Source of the DNA: Planctomicrobium piriforme
GTDB taxonomy: Bacteria; Planctomycetota; Planctomycetia; Planctomycetales; Planctomycetaceae
Assembly: GCF_900113665.1 (NCBI RefSeq)
Contig: NZ_FOQD01000009.1
Span: 199,812 to 263,811, forward strand
Length of the DNA: 64,000 bases
Direction of reading: 5' to 3'
Shown here: positions 17,425-26,426 of the stretch, one piece after another
Layout: the number at the start of each line of letters is the position of its first letter
How positions within the stretch are numbered: the first letter of the stretch is position 1
Made by a program: the position numbers and the translations under genes
The notes under the pieces: generated by a model
What the model was told of the DNA's origin: nothing
Database searches by the model: none
The model's input: the letters and a program-made list of their open reading frames with translations, nothing else

Positions 17425-17542
17425 CATGCGCTGGCAATGCTGAGGGCCGGTTGCGCTGAGGGCCGGTTGCAGTGTTCGCGGCCGCACTTCACAATTGGTG
17501 TTTTGCACAACACCGCTTGAGTGCGAGTTTCGGAACTGCTGT

Positions 17543-18907
17543 ATGCCCCTGCACATCAAAACCATCGATTGCTCTCAAGGCGACGCTGCGCGACAGTTCG
17601 CCGAGTTGCGGGAGAAACTGAGTCCGCAGGGGAATGTCGTCTCCGAGGCAGGCCGGCAGCGCACGATTGAACTCTTCGGCGCGCCGCTCACTCCGCAACA
17701 AGTGGTCGAAAAGATCTGCCAGGATGTCCGCAGCCGCGGTCTGGAAGCGCTGCTGGAATACACACGCAAGCTGGATCGCAAAGAGCTGACCGCGCAGACG
17801 CTCCGCGTCAGCAAGCAGGAACTCTCCGCCGCACATGCGCAGGCAGACCCGAAGTTTCTCGAAACGATCCGTCGCATCCGTGAAAACGTCCTCGAATTTC
17901 AACAGGCGATTCTCAGCAGCGACGTCGTGATTCGCCGCGTCGTCGACAATGCCCGAGTGGAATTGCGGCAGCGTTACCTGCCGCTGAAACGGGTGGGAAT
18001 CTGCGTGCCGGGCGGGGCGGCGGCTTATCCTTCGACGGTATTGATGACGGCGGTGCCGGCTCAGGCGGCCGGCGTGCCGGAGATTGCCGTCGTCGTTCCT
18101 CCCACGCAATATGGCGCTTACAACTCTGACCTGCTGGCGACGTGTCACGAACTGGGGATCACCGAGGTTTACCGCATCGGCGGGGCGCAAGCTGTCGCGG
18201 CTTTGGCCTATGGAGTGGAAGGCTTGCCCCGCGTCGACAAGATCGTGGGCCCGGGGAATCTGTTCGTAGCCCTGGCGAAACGGCACGTTTTCGGCGAAGT
18301 CGATATCGACAGCATCGCGGGCCCGAGCGAAGTGATTGTGCTGGCGGATGAATCGGCGAATCCCGCGTACGTCGCCAGTGATCTCATTTCTCAGGCCGAG
18401 CACAGTCCGGGTTCGGCCGTGCTGATTACCTGGCATCCGCCGCTGATGGCCGCCGTGCAACAGGAACTCGAACGGCAACTGGAACGTCTCGAACGGGGCG
18501 ATCTCGCGCGGCAAAGTCTGGAAGACTATGGCGCACTGATTCTCGCCCGGGGTGAAGAAGAAGCCGCACGACTCACCGACGAACTGGCGACCGAGCATCT
18601 ACATATCTCGACGAAGAACCCGGACGAGTTACTGAACAAGGTGCAGAACGCCGGCGCGATCTTCATGGGACACTACACGCCCGTTGCACTTGGAGATTAT
18701 GTCGCAGGGCCCTCGCATGTGCTGCCGACCGGCGGGACGGCACGTTTCGCCAACGGATTGTGTGCGAATGACTTTTTGAAGCGGTCGTCCGTGATTCGGT
18801 ATAATCGGGAAGCACTGGCCCTCGATGCGGACGCCGTGCGGATGATTGCCGACAAGGAAGGTCTGACGGCCCATCGGGCCAGCGTCGACATCCGTTTACA
18901 GGACTAG
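17543..18907 (+). CDS. hisD: histidinol dehydrogenase HisD
   Basis: Cytoplasmic zinc enzyme for the last two steps of histidine synthesis (histidinol to histidine with two NAD). The 454 residues from ATG 17543 (MPLHIKTIDC) match family length. Family blocks are present: RVGICVPGGAAAYPSTVLM, IGGAQAVAALAYG, KIVGPGN, the Gln and His zinc ligands in SQAEHSPGS, and GPSHVLPTGGTARF. The open frame extends to 17495 without supporting sequence. The stop codon is part of a palindromic element shared with 56987-57012. It stands alone rather than in a his operon. Confidence 0.95.
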   Translation: MPLHIKTIDCSQGDAARQFAELREKLSPQGNVVSEAGRQRTIELFGAPLTPQQVVEKICQDVRSRGLEALLEYTRKLDRKELTAQTLRVSKQELSAAHAQADPKFLETIRRIRENVLEFQQAILSSDVVIRRVVDNARVELRQRYLPLKRVGICVPGGAAAYPSTVLMTAVPAQAAGVPEIAVVVPPTQYGAYNSDLLATCHELGITEVYRIGGAQAVAALAYGVEGLPRVDKIVGPGNLFVALAKRHVFGEVDIDSIAGPSEVIVLADESANPAYVASDLISQAEHSPGSAVLITWHPPLMAAVQQELERQLERLERGDLARQSLEDYGALILARGEEEAARLTDELATEHLHISTKNPDELLNKVQNAGAIFMGHYTPVALGDYVAGPSHVLPTGGTARFANGLCANDFLKRSSVIRYNREALALDADAVRMIADKEGLTAHRASVDIRLQD

Positions 18908-18929
18908 AGCAGTTTGCTCTACCGGGTGC
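18904..18929. repeat. palindromic element overlapping the hisD stop codon
   Basis: 26 bp with core AGAGCAGTTTGCTCT (a 6-bp stem with a 3-nt loop), followed by ACCGGGTGC. It is identical, in opposite orientation, to 56987-57012. In both places the first TAG is the stop codon of the preceding gene. An imperfect GC-rich stem (18927-18977) follows, so together they may terminate hisD transcription. Confidence 0.8.
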
Positions 18930-19037
18930 AGGCGAACGGGCGACTTTTACTGTTGAACGCCCCGTTTATCGCCTGCGGAACGAGGAATACGAAAAAGCAA
19001 AAGACTCTCAGTCAGGTTCGGCATTTAAGGACCTTCC

Positions 19038-19904
19038 ATGGAACCTCAGTTGCAGCAGAAAGCGGAGCGATTGCTGCAACTGATGAGCAGTTATGGTCGG
19101 GTTGCCGTCGCGTTTTCCGGCGGAGTCGACAGTGCCCTTGTCGCGAAGGCGGCCGTACTGGCGTGTGGCGATAGGGCCGTTGCGGTAACGGGAGTGAGTC
19201 CATCGTTGGCGTCTGGCGAACTGGAACTCGCAACCTCCGTTGCTGCCGAGTTGGGGATTCGTCACGAAGTCGTACGGACTGACGAGTTCGCGGAACCAGG
19301 CTATCAGGCGAACGCCGGTAATCGCTGTTACTACTGCAAGACCGAACTCTATACCGAGCTGGCTGCCGTTCGCGATCGGCTGGGGGTCGATGTGATCTGC
19401 AACGGCGCCAACCTGGACGATCAGGGAGATCACCGGCCAGGAATGCGGGCGGCGCAGGAACACCATGTCCGCAGTCCGCTCATTGAAGCGGGATTCAACA
19501 AGGCCGATGTGAGGGCATTGGCGAAAGCCTGGAATGTCCCGGTCTGGGACAAGCCGGCGTCTCCCTGTCTTTCGAGCCGGATTGCTTACGGAGTCGAAGT
19601 GACGCCGGAACGCGTCCGACGTGTGGATGCCGCTGAACTGTTTTTGCGAGAGGCGCTGGGCCTGCGGGAATTGCGAGTCCGGCTGGAACAGAATGAACTC
19701 GCCAGAATCGAAGTGCCGCTGTCGGCGATTGAGCCCCTTGCACAGCCGGAGATCCGAAATCAGGTGACGGCAGAATTCCGACGACTTGGTTTCCGATATG
19801 TGACGCTGGACCTGGAAGGATTCCGCTCAGGCAGCCTGAATGCCGCATTGCCGATGGTGACGCTGGAGATTTCTCGTCCTGCTACGGGTGCTGCCAGTTC
19901 ATGA
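19038..19904 (+). CDS. larE: ATP-dependent sacrificial sulfur transferase LarE
   Basis: PP-loop enzyme that inserts sulfur into the nickel-pincer cofactor precursor used by lactate racemase-type enzymes. The 288-residue protein has the PP-loop SGGVDSAL (about 28-35) and the family segment ending in ASPCLSSRIAYG. Cys177 there corresponds to the sacrificial Cys176 of Lactobacillus LarE. A second pair, Cys97 and Cys100 (CYYC), makes this the three-cysteine type, which in other species holds a [4Fe-4S] cluster. larA, larB and larC are not in the window. The stop overlaps the next start (ATGA). Confidence 0.9.
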   Translation: MEPQLQQKAERLLQLMSSYGRVAVAFSGGVDSALVAKAAVLACGDRAVAVTGVSPSLASGELELATSVAAELGIRHEVVRTDEFAEPGYQANAGNRCYYCKTELYTELAAVRDRLGVDVICNGANLDDQGDHRPGMRAAQEHHVRSPLIEAGFNKADVRALAKAWNVPVWDKPASPCLSSRIAYGVEVTPERVRRVDAAELFLREALGLRELRVRLEQNELARIEVPLSAIEPLAQPEIRNQVTAEFRRLGFRYVTLDLEGFRSGSLNAALPMVTLEISRPATGAASS

Positions 19905-21181
19905 ACATTTCAGGATGGCAATCGCGCTGGCTGCGGCTGCTGGTTGCGGTGTTCTCGGTCTGGCTGATTGCGGCAACCTGGCCCTTGTGGTGGAACGCTC
20001 CTGCGGTCGATTGCCCGCGAATTCCGTGGTTTGCCTGGCTCTTGAATGTTCCATTTTGGCTGGACCGTGTCGCACTGGTGGGGACGTTGGCGGGCGCCGT
20101 GTTGATGGGGGCGTCGTCGGTCGGGCGTGCATCGTGCAACGAACGGCTGCGTTTGACTGGAACATCCTTGTTCGTCGCCGGTTGGCTGGTGCTGGTCGCG
20201 CTCGATCAGCATCGACTGCAACCGTGGGCCTGTCAGTTCATTCTGTTTGGAACGCTGACGCTGCTGCTGCCGCAGGGGGACTGCACGGGGTACTGGCGGT
20301 GGATTGTTGCCAGCATCTACATCTGGTCGGCAATTTCGAAATGTGATGCGGCGTTTCTCACCGCACAGGGGCAACTTCTGTTGCAGGGGCTCCTCGACCC
20401 GTTGGGAATCGATCAGACGTTCTGGCCGCTGCGGATTCGGGTTTGGCTGGCGGGGACGTTTCCGATTGGGGAGATGCTGGTTGGCGTGTTGCTGCTGACT
20501 CCCAGAACGCGGCGATGGGGCTTGTTCGGTTCGATTGCGATGCACCTCGCGTTGTTATGGACGCTGGGTTACAGCCTGGGGCATGAATGGGGGGTGTTGA
20601 TCTGGAACCTGTTCTTCATTGCTCAGAACATCGTCGTCTTCGGCTGGAACGGTGACACTCCCGCCGAGACGCAAACAAGGCAGGGCGTGATCTCCGAAGC
20701 GGCTCGGCAGAAGCCTCGCCCTCACGGGAAGGCATTCCTGCCGGTGGCATTCACCTGTTTTGCCGTCGCGTATCCTGGTTTCGAAACGATTGGCTGGTGC
20801 GATCACTGGCCTGCCTGGGCGGTCTACAGCTCGCGACCTGCGCAGGTTCGCATCCTGATTGATGAAGACAGTGCACGGAAATTGCCGGTCGAACTGAAGC
20901 GCTTTCTGGGACGACCGCAACCGCTCGATGATCGCGTGCCGTTCAGTCTCGAAGCCTGGTCCTTCGCAACGACTCAAAGCCCGGTGTATCCGCAACTCCG
21001 CTATCGCCTGGCCGCCGCGCTGGCATTGCTGGGAAGACACGTTCCGGACGACGCGCTCACCATTGAAGTGCAATCCACACCGGATCGCTGGACCGGCAAA
21101 CGGCAGCCAGAGACATTGTCCGGCCAGGCGCAGATCGAAGCTGCGTGCCAGAGGTCTTTCTTCAATACGCGCGCTCGATGA
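19901..21181 (+). CDS. polytopic membrane protein, HTTM/MauE-like
   Basis: A 426-residue membrane protein translationally coupled to larE by an ATGA overlap. The first about 270 residues contain eight or so hydrophobic segments with Trp/Arg-rich loops (RWIVASIYIWSAISKCDAAFL resembles the conserved segment of HTTM/MauE/DoxX-like proteins). After one further hydrophobic segment at about 282-300, the C-terminal about 120 residues form a soluble domain with no recognised motif. Function unknown; coupling to LarE may be incidental. Confidence 0.65.
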   Translation: MNISGWQSRWLRLLVAVFSVWLIAATWPLWWNAPAVDCPRIPWFAWLLNVPFWLDRVALVGTLAGAVLMGASSVGRASCNERLRLTGTSLFVAGWLVLVALDQHRLQPWACQFILFGTLTLLLPQGDCTGYWRWIVASIYIWSAISKCDAAFLTAQGQLLLQGLLDPLGIDQTFWPLRIRVWLAGTFPIGEMLVGVLLLTPRTRRWGLFGSIAMHLALLWTLGYSLGHEWGVLIWNLFFIAQNIVVFGWNGDTPAETQTRQGVISEAARQKPRPHGKAFLPVAFTCFAVAYPGFETIGWCDHWPAWAVYSSRPAQVRILIDEDSARKLPVELKRFLGRPQPLDDRVPFSLEAWSFATTQSPVYPQLRYRLAAALALLGRHVPDDALTIEVQSTPDRWTGKRQPETLSGQAQIEAACQRSFFNTRAR

Positions 21182-21230
21182 TGTGTGATGCGGTTCTCCC
21201 GTCGCTGACGCTCAGGGCTCGTTTTCGCAC

Positions 21231-21263
21231 TGGACACTCGACTCTGGACACTGGACTTCTTCA
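21231..21263. repeat. intergenic repeat, GGACACTCGACTCT family
   Basis: A 33-bp unit with core GGACACTCGACTCT and GACACTGGACT. Nearly identical to 30517-30549, with a related stretch of GGACTCTGGACTCTT at 21827-21855. It overlaps the last codon of dtd and sits between convergent genes. Confidence 0.7.
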
Positions 21264-21710
21264 AAACACCTTGCGACTGTCCAGCAATAACGTCACAGGT
21301 CCGTCGTTGACGAGGGCGACGTCCATCTGGGCTTGAAACGTGCCGGTGGCGACAGGCACTCCCTGACCGCGGATCTCGGCGATGAAGCTCTGATAAAGGG
21401 GCTCAGCGACTTCTGGCCGTGCGGCTTCGATGAAGCTGGGCCGACGCCCTTTGCGACAGTCTCCGTAGAGGGTGAACTGGCTGACAATCAACATCGCACC
21501 GCCGGTCTCGGTGATCGAGCGGTTCATCTTGCCGTCGTCGTCTTCAAACACTCGTAGTCCGCACAGCTTGCCGGCCAGATAGATGACATCTTCACGGGTA
21601 TCGTCCGTGGTGATGCCGAGCAGCACAAGAAATCCAGCGGCAATCTCACCGACGACCGTTCGGTTGACGGTGACGCTTGCGGAACGAACACGTTGAATGA
21701 CGGCGCGCAT
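21261..21710 (-). CDS. dtd: D-aminoacyl-tRNA deacylase Dtd
   Basis: Homodimeric cytoplasmic proofreading enzyme that removes D-amino acids (and glycine from tRNA-Ala) from mischarged tRNA. The 149 residues from ATG 21710 (MRAVIQRVRSASV) match family length. The two signature motifs are present: SQFTLYGDCRKGRRPSF and the Gly-cisPro motif in NDGPVT. Six extra N-terminal residues are possible from ATG 21728. Confidence 0.95.
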   Translation of the reverse strand: MRAVIQRVRSASVTVNRTVVGEIAAGFLVLLGITTDDTREDVIYLAGKLCGLRVFEDDDGKMNRSITETGGAMLIVSQFTLYGDCRKGRRPSFIEAARPEVAEPLYQSFIAEIRGQGVPVATGTFQAQMDVALVNDGPVTLLLDSRKVF

Positions 21711-21724
21711 GGAAGAGGTATTTG

Positions 21725-21760
21725 TCATTTGTCAATGGTCATTTGTCATTGGCCATTGAG
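21725..21760. repeat. intergenic repeat, CATTTGTCATTGG family
   Basis: Short-period repeat of CATTTGTC and CATTGGCC, just upstream of dtd. Followed by other direct-repeat text to about 21860 (GGACTCTGGACTCTT). No gene between dtd and the acyltransferase. Confidence 0.6.
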
Positions 21761-21871
21761 GGACGTTGAGCGATGAGGGTTGAGCGTTAAGTGAGAAGAC
21801 GGCCTTCGGTGAACGGTTCTTTGCTCTGGACTCTGGACTCTTCGCTCTCGACTCTTCCCACACTCACCTCC

Positions 21872-22783
21872 TCACCTGGGTCTGGTCCCCAACAGGGACA
21901 GTGCGTAGGCGAGCGAGTTCATTCGGGTTTCCACTGTGTCGGCGCGGGACATGAAGACGACGGGGCTGGTGGTGCCTCGCAGAACGCCGCCGAAGCGGCA
22001 GTCGGCGGTGTACATGATGCCCTTCACTGTCAAGTTTGCTGACAGCAAGTCCGGAAAGACCATGGCGTCGGCCGCACCGGTGACGTCGCCGCCGATCCCT
22101 TTTTTCTGCCCGGCGTCCGTGGCGTAGGCGAGGTCGAACGACAACGGTCCTTGCACCAGACAATCACCGCAGCGTTTCTCGCGTCCAAGTTCGACGAGCT
22201 TGTCTGTTTCCAGAGTGTCAGGCAGAGCAGGCGTGACTTTCTCCGTGGCGGACATCAGTGCCACGCGGGGGGTCGGCGCGCCGAGATGTTGCGCCGTGGC
22301 GACAACGGTTTCAATCAAGTCCCGCTTCTGGTCAAGAGTGGGGGTGATCGTCACCCCGGTATCGGTCATCAGGAATGACCGTTGATCGCGGGTGATTTCC
22401 ATCAGCACCACCTGACAGATCGTTTTGCCGGTTCGCAGCCCATGCTCTTTGTCGAGCACCGCTTTCATCAGAGCGGGCGTGGCGATCTGCCCTTTCATGA
22501 GCAGACGGGCTTGCCCTTTGCGAACCAGTTTCACCGCTTCAATCGCCGAATCGACCGGTTCTGCGACGAGGTCAAACGGGCCAAGGTCGATATCCAGTTG
22601 ATCGGCGATCTGCGAAATGCGGTCGAGGTCGCCTGTGAGAATCGGGTGAATCCAGCCGCGGCGTCGGGCGAGTTCCAGCGCCTGAATCACAGTGCTGTCG
22701 GCTCCGCCAGCGGCGGCGACCGGCACGGGGGACGGCAATTGATCAGCGGCGGCGAACAACGCGTCAAAGCTCTTCAGCGGCAT
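21872..22783 (-). CDS. phosphate acyltransferase (Pta/Ptb family)
   Basis: Cytoplasmic phosphotransacylase, 303 residues from ATG 22783. The family pattern is present throughout: AAAGGADSTVIQALELARRRG at the N-terminus, LLMKGQIATPALMKAVLD, LMTDTGVTITPTLDQK, and GGDVTGAADAMVFPDLLSAN near the end. The short length and lack of a DRTGG domain fit phosphate butyryl/acetyltransferases that exchange acyl groups between CoA and phosphate. Which acyl group is used cannot be told. No acetate or butyrate kinase is adjacent. Confidence 0.85.
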   Translation of the reverse strand: MPLKSFDALFAAADQLPSPVPVAAAGGADSTVIQALELARRRGWIHPILTGDLDRISQIADQLDIDLGPFDLVAEPVDSAIEAVKLVRKGQARLLMKGQIATPALMKAVLDKEHGLRTGKTICQVVLMEITRDQRSFLMTDTGVTITPTLDQKRDLIETVVATAQHLGAPTPRVALMSATEKVTPALPDTLETDKLVELGREKRCGDCLVQGPLSFDLAYATDAGQKKGIGGDVTGAADAMVFPDLLSANLTVKGIMYTADCRFGGVLRGTTSPVVFMSRADTVETRMNSLAYALSLLGTRPR

Positions 22784-22793
22784 CGGTGTGTTC

Positions 22794-25700
22794 TCAGTCC
22801 AGGTGTTCTGGTTCCGCCACTGCGGCGGATTTGAGTCCGAGGCTCCGCAGATAGGCATACAGATCGGACAGATCCTGATCCGACAGTCCTTGCAGCAAAC
22901 CTGAGGGCATCAGGGACTGCGTCAAGGTCTGACGCTGTTCGATCTCGTGCATCTCGATGCGGTAAGTCTGGTTGTTTGCGTCGCGAATCACCAGTCCGTC
23001 GACCGCTTCGTAAAGAATCATGCCGACCCGAACGTGACCGTCGGTGGTCATCACCTGGACAGCTTGGTAGCGGGGAGAGACGTCCTGATTCGGAAAGACG
23101 ATGGCGGTAAACAGGTCATCGCGCGAGAAGCGTCCGGCGACGCCTGTCAGGTCGGGTCCGAGCGCGCGGCGCTGGCCATGACACTGCGTGCAACTGCGAG
23201 ACTGGAATAACTGCCAGCCATGCGTTGCGTCGCCGTTTTCCCAGCGGATGCCGACGAGGCGAACTTTGAGCTGTGCGAGAGTCTGGGCGTCGGCCTTGGA
23301 AATGGCGGCAAACTGATCTGGGAACCGCTGCTGCGCTGCCGCCAGCCAGGCCGAGATCGCCGGTTCCTGGGCATCTCCATCCAGTCCCAGAATGTAGTTG
23401 TCCTGCAGCTGCAGGTTGCGGCGTAAGAGTTCAATCGTCTGGTCGCGGGCCATCCGCTCGTCGCCGCGGTCGCCCAGTTTTCGCAGGGTTCTCGCCAGCA
23501 CGACGTTTTCATGAGGATCAGTGCTGGAGGAGAGCAGGTGCAGGGCTTCGATGCATTGCAGCATCGTCTCGACCGAGCCGGTCTCGATGCCGGTCACGAA
23601 CAGCTTGCGGTCCTGTTCCTCCGGCTCGCTGGCCAGACTGGAAAGAATGGCGCTTCTCAATGAAAGGTCATCGAACTTGCTGCGAAGCAGCGCCTTCTCG
23701 GTCTCGCCGCCGGAGACTCCCAGCAGATAGACGAGATCGGAATTCCATTCATAGTTGGGATTCGCCTGAACTTGTCTGAGGAAGACCGCGGCACATTGGC
23801 GGATCCGCTCTTTGGGCAGCAGTTGCACGAACTGCACATGGCCTGGGAGACCGAAGCTGGGGCTTTCGAGCATGGCGACAGGCAGATCTGCGTCCAACGT
23901 AACCAGTGCGCTGCAGAGTTCCATCACCCGATCATCCCAACTGCTGTCCTGCTGCAATTTGCCCAAGGCGATTTTGGGTTCGAGATTCAGCAACGCCAGA
24001 GCGATGAACTTTCGTTGCACAGGCGTGCGAGTGACCGGCATTCTTGCGGCCACAATCAGTCGATGGATGTCGTCCACCGGACTGGTGTCGGTGGTGATCT
24101 GCGAGAGCACTTTGTCGAGCAGTGCGGGATCTTTGGGCTGGATCATCGCAATGACCCGTTCCAGTTCATAATCGACCAGCGGCATTTGTTGGGGATAGAT
24201 CGAGGCGAGTTCGATTCCCAGTCTGTCAATCGCAGCCGCCTGCGTGGAAAGGTCCACCTGTGGTGCATAACCGTCGAAAACGGGATCGAGGTCGCCGGTC
24301 GGGGGTGTGACGTCTCCGAGTCCAAGTTGCAGGGTTCGCGCGGCTTCGAGTTTCAGGGTCTCGCTGTATTTGCCTTTGAGAATCCGAAGAGCGATGTCGA
24401 TGGTGTAGCCGGCATAGCCTTGGTTCCGGACGGCGAACGAGCCGGCGACGGGGATGGCGGCGCGCCAGCCTTTGGGGAAGGCGATCTCGGCCATCTTGTG
24501 CACGCTGTTGAGGTTCGCCCGCGTCAGCACGCGCATGGCAGCCTGGCGAACGAAGCGGTCGGGGTTTGCGAGTTGCTGTCCGATGGGCGTGATGAACTCT
24601 TCGAGCTGCAGGTCATCGCCCCCTTGTGCGGCTTCCATCGCCGCGCGGACGACGAGCGGATCAGTGTCAGAGAAGAACGGTTCCAGTGTGGGACGATTGG
24701 GCTTTTCGTTCTGCGTACGACCCAGCGACCAGGCGGCGCGAGCCCGAATGATTGGATCGGGATCCATCGACAGTTGTGCTGCCAGGTCGCCGCCGAGACC
24801 GTTGAATTTCTCGGTGAGGATCTCGATGGCGCGAATGCGTTCCTTCGCCGAGCGATTGCGGTCAACGGCGGCATTCACGAACGGTTCGCTGGTCAGTTCC
24901 TTCGCCACCGGTTCCCAGACGCGACGCGACCAACTGCTGAGGGGTTGGGGGGCATTGACGCAAAGATCGAGCTTGGCGGACGGAGCCGTCGGTGAGCCGG
25001 TCCCGCCGGGCCAGGGGCGAGAGAGAGGATTCTTTTTGGTGGGACGGATGCAGTACACGCCCCCTTGCGTTCCCCTTCCGCCGACGCAGACATACATCTC
25101 GCCGCCGGGTCCGACTTCGAGATCGGTGGGAGCAAAGCCGAACTGGCCGGTGGTGGTCACGAACTCTTCCGGCTTCCCGTTCCAGGTGCTGCCGTTCTTC
25201 TCAAGCGATAATGAGTAGATGCGGCCATAGGTCCAGTCCTGCAGGAACAGGGCGCCATGGTACTTTTCTGGAAAAGCCGTGTGTTGATAACAGACGACCC
25301 CAGTCGGCGAGCCCCGGCCAAATGCGGATGCAACGGGTGCGGCATCGAAGAAGTAATCAGGACGAATCCAGTCGTTGGTGACCCAGCCCTGATGCGAGCC
25401 GGGCAGCACATGGAAGAGCTTGGTCGGCTGATACCAGGGAAGGCTCATGACCTTTTCGCCATCGCTGTCGAAGGCATACACCTCGCCGGCGGCGCTGAAA
25501 TCAAAGTCGTAGGCGTTGCGAAAACCGTGTGCGAAGATCTCCCCCTGCGACAGGTCGGGCTTCATGCGCAGAATCACGCCGGCGTGTGGCTTGCGAACCG
25601 GTGATGAGGGGAGCCCGGCGTATTGCGGACTGACCCCGGCCGCGTTGCCGGCAATCATGTACCACCAGCCGTCGGGGCCTTTGCGGATGGCGTGGAGATC

Positions 25701-26129
25701 GTGTTCGTTGCCGGCTTTGATTCGCAGAAACACATCCGGCTCGCCGTCAGCCTGATCGTTGTTATCCTGATCACGATAGCGGATCAATCCTTCGCCGCCC
25801 GCAAGGAGCAGATCTCGCCCGACGAAGAACATGCCTTGCGCGCCGCTGGCAGGGCCATCGATGAAAGTTTGTGCCCGATCGGCGATGCCGTCTTTATCGG
25901 AGTCGATCAGAATTTTCACATAGCCCGGCCCGGAGACCACGACGCGACCGAGGGAGTCGATGGTCATCGAGAAGATGTCGTGGGCGAGATCATCACCGGC
26001 AAATCGGGTGACCTGAAAGCCTTCAGGGACTTTTAGTCCTGGCGTTTCGTCGGCCAAGCACGCGCCGCACAGAAATACGAATGTGAGCGCCGTAATGCGG
26101 CGGGTGTGGATCGTGTCCCGAGCCGTCAT
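22794..26129 (-). CDS. PVC-type membrane-bound dehydrogenase with heme c
   Basis: Exported protein of 1111 residues from ATG 26129 (the open frame to 26654 is spurious). A signal peptide (TALTFVFLCGACLA) precedes a six-bladed beta-propeller like PQQ-dependent sugar dehydrogenases (about 25-400, for example GNEHDLHAIRKGPDGWWY). HEAT-type helical repeats span about 450-930. A C-terminal cytochrome c domain carries CTQCHGQRRALGPDLTG, with a distal Met in SLMPSGLLQGLS. Known planctomycete family, presumed sugar or alcohol oxidation feeding electrons to the periplasmic chain; substrate unknown. Confidence 0.9.
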   Translation of the reverse strand: MTARDTIHTRRITALTFVFLCGACLADETPGLKVPEGFQVTRFAGDDLAHDIFSMTIDSLGRVVVSGPGYVKILIDSDKDGIADRAQTFIDGPASGAQGMFFVGRDLLLAGGEGLIRYRDQDNNDQADGEPDVFLRIKAGNEHDLHAIRKGPDGWWYMIAGNAAGVSPQYAGLPSSPVRKPHAGVILRMKPDLSQGEIFAHGFRNAYDFDFSAAGEVYAFDSDGEKVMSLPWYQPTKLFHVLPGSHQGWVTNDWIRPDYFFDAAPVASAFGRGSPTGVVCYQHTAFPEKYHGALFLQDWTYGRIYSLSLEKNGSTWNGKPEEFVTTTGQFGFAPTDLEVGPGGEMYVCVGGRGTQGGVYCIRPTKKNPLSRPWPGGTGSPTAPSAKLDLCVNAPQPLSSWSRRVWEPVAKELTSEPFVNAAVDRNRSAKERIRAIEILTEKFNGLGGDLAAQLSMDPDPIIRARAAWSLGRTQNEKPNRPTLEPFFSDTDPLVVRAAMEAAQGGDDLQLEEFITPIGQQLANPDRFVRQAAMRVLTRANLNSVHKMAEIAFPKGWRAAIPVAGSFAVRNQGYAGYTIDIALRILKGKYSETLKLEAARTLQLGLGDVTPPTGDLDPVFDGYAPQVDLSTQAAAIDRLGIELASIYPQQMPLVDYELERVIAMIQPKDPALLDKVLSQITTDTSPVDDIHRLIVAARMPVTRTPVQRKFIALALLNLEPKIALGKLQQDSSWDDRVMELCSALVTLDADLPVAMLESPSFGLPGHVQFVQLLPKERIRQCAAVFLRQVQANPNYEWNSDLVYLLGVSGGETEKALLRSKFDDLSLRSAILSSLASEPEEQDRKLFVTGIETGSVETMLQCIEALHLLSSSTDPHENVVLARTLRKLGDRGDERMARDQTIELLRRNLQLQDNYILGLDGDAQEPAISAWLAAAQQRFPDQFAAISKADAQTLAQLKVRLVGIRWENGDATHGWQLFQSRSCTQCHGQRRALGPDLTGVAGRFSRDDLFTAIVFPNQDVSPRYQAVQVMTTDGHVRVGMILYEAVDGLVIRDANNQTYRIEMHEIEQRQTLTQSLMPSGLLQGLSDQDLSDLYAYLRSLGLKSAAVAEPEHLD

Positions 26130-26426
26130 GAGAATCCATTCCTTGCACGGCTTGTGCAGGCGAGTCGCGAACGACGTGAAGTCGTGGGCGGCAGGCCTTC
26201 GCTGCTGCTGACGTTCCGGTTTCCAAACTGGAATTGCGTCACAGTCCATTCTTGCTAAGGTTCGCATGATAGCTGGGTTACCGAATTTGAAGCAATGCGT
26301 TCTTGGGGCGGTTGAGCGGGTCTCTGTCAGGTGAGTCGCCATGTCGTCGCACCCGGTTTGATGCGATTTTTGGGGAAATCTTCCTCCGCGCATTGGTGAA
26401 CGTCTTCCTGAAAGGATTTCACGTCG
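26130..26426. other. divergent intergenic region, no gene seen
   Basis: 297 bp between the dehydrogenase (minus) and the antiporter (plus). Open frames here lack motifs. It must hold two promoters, which I could not place with confidence. Confidence 0.4.
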
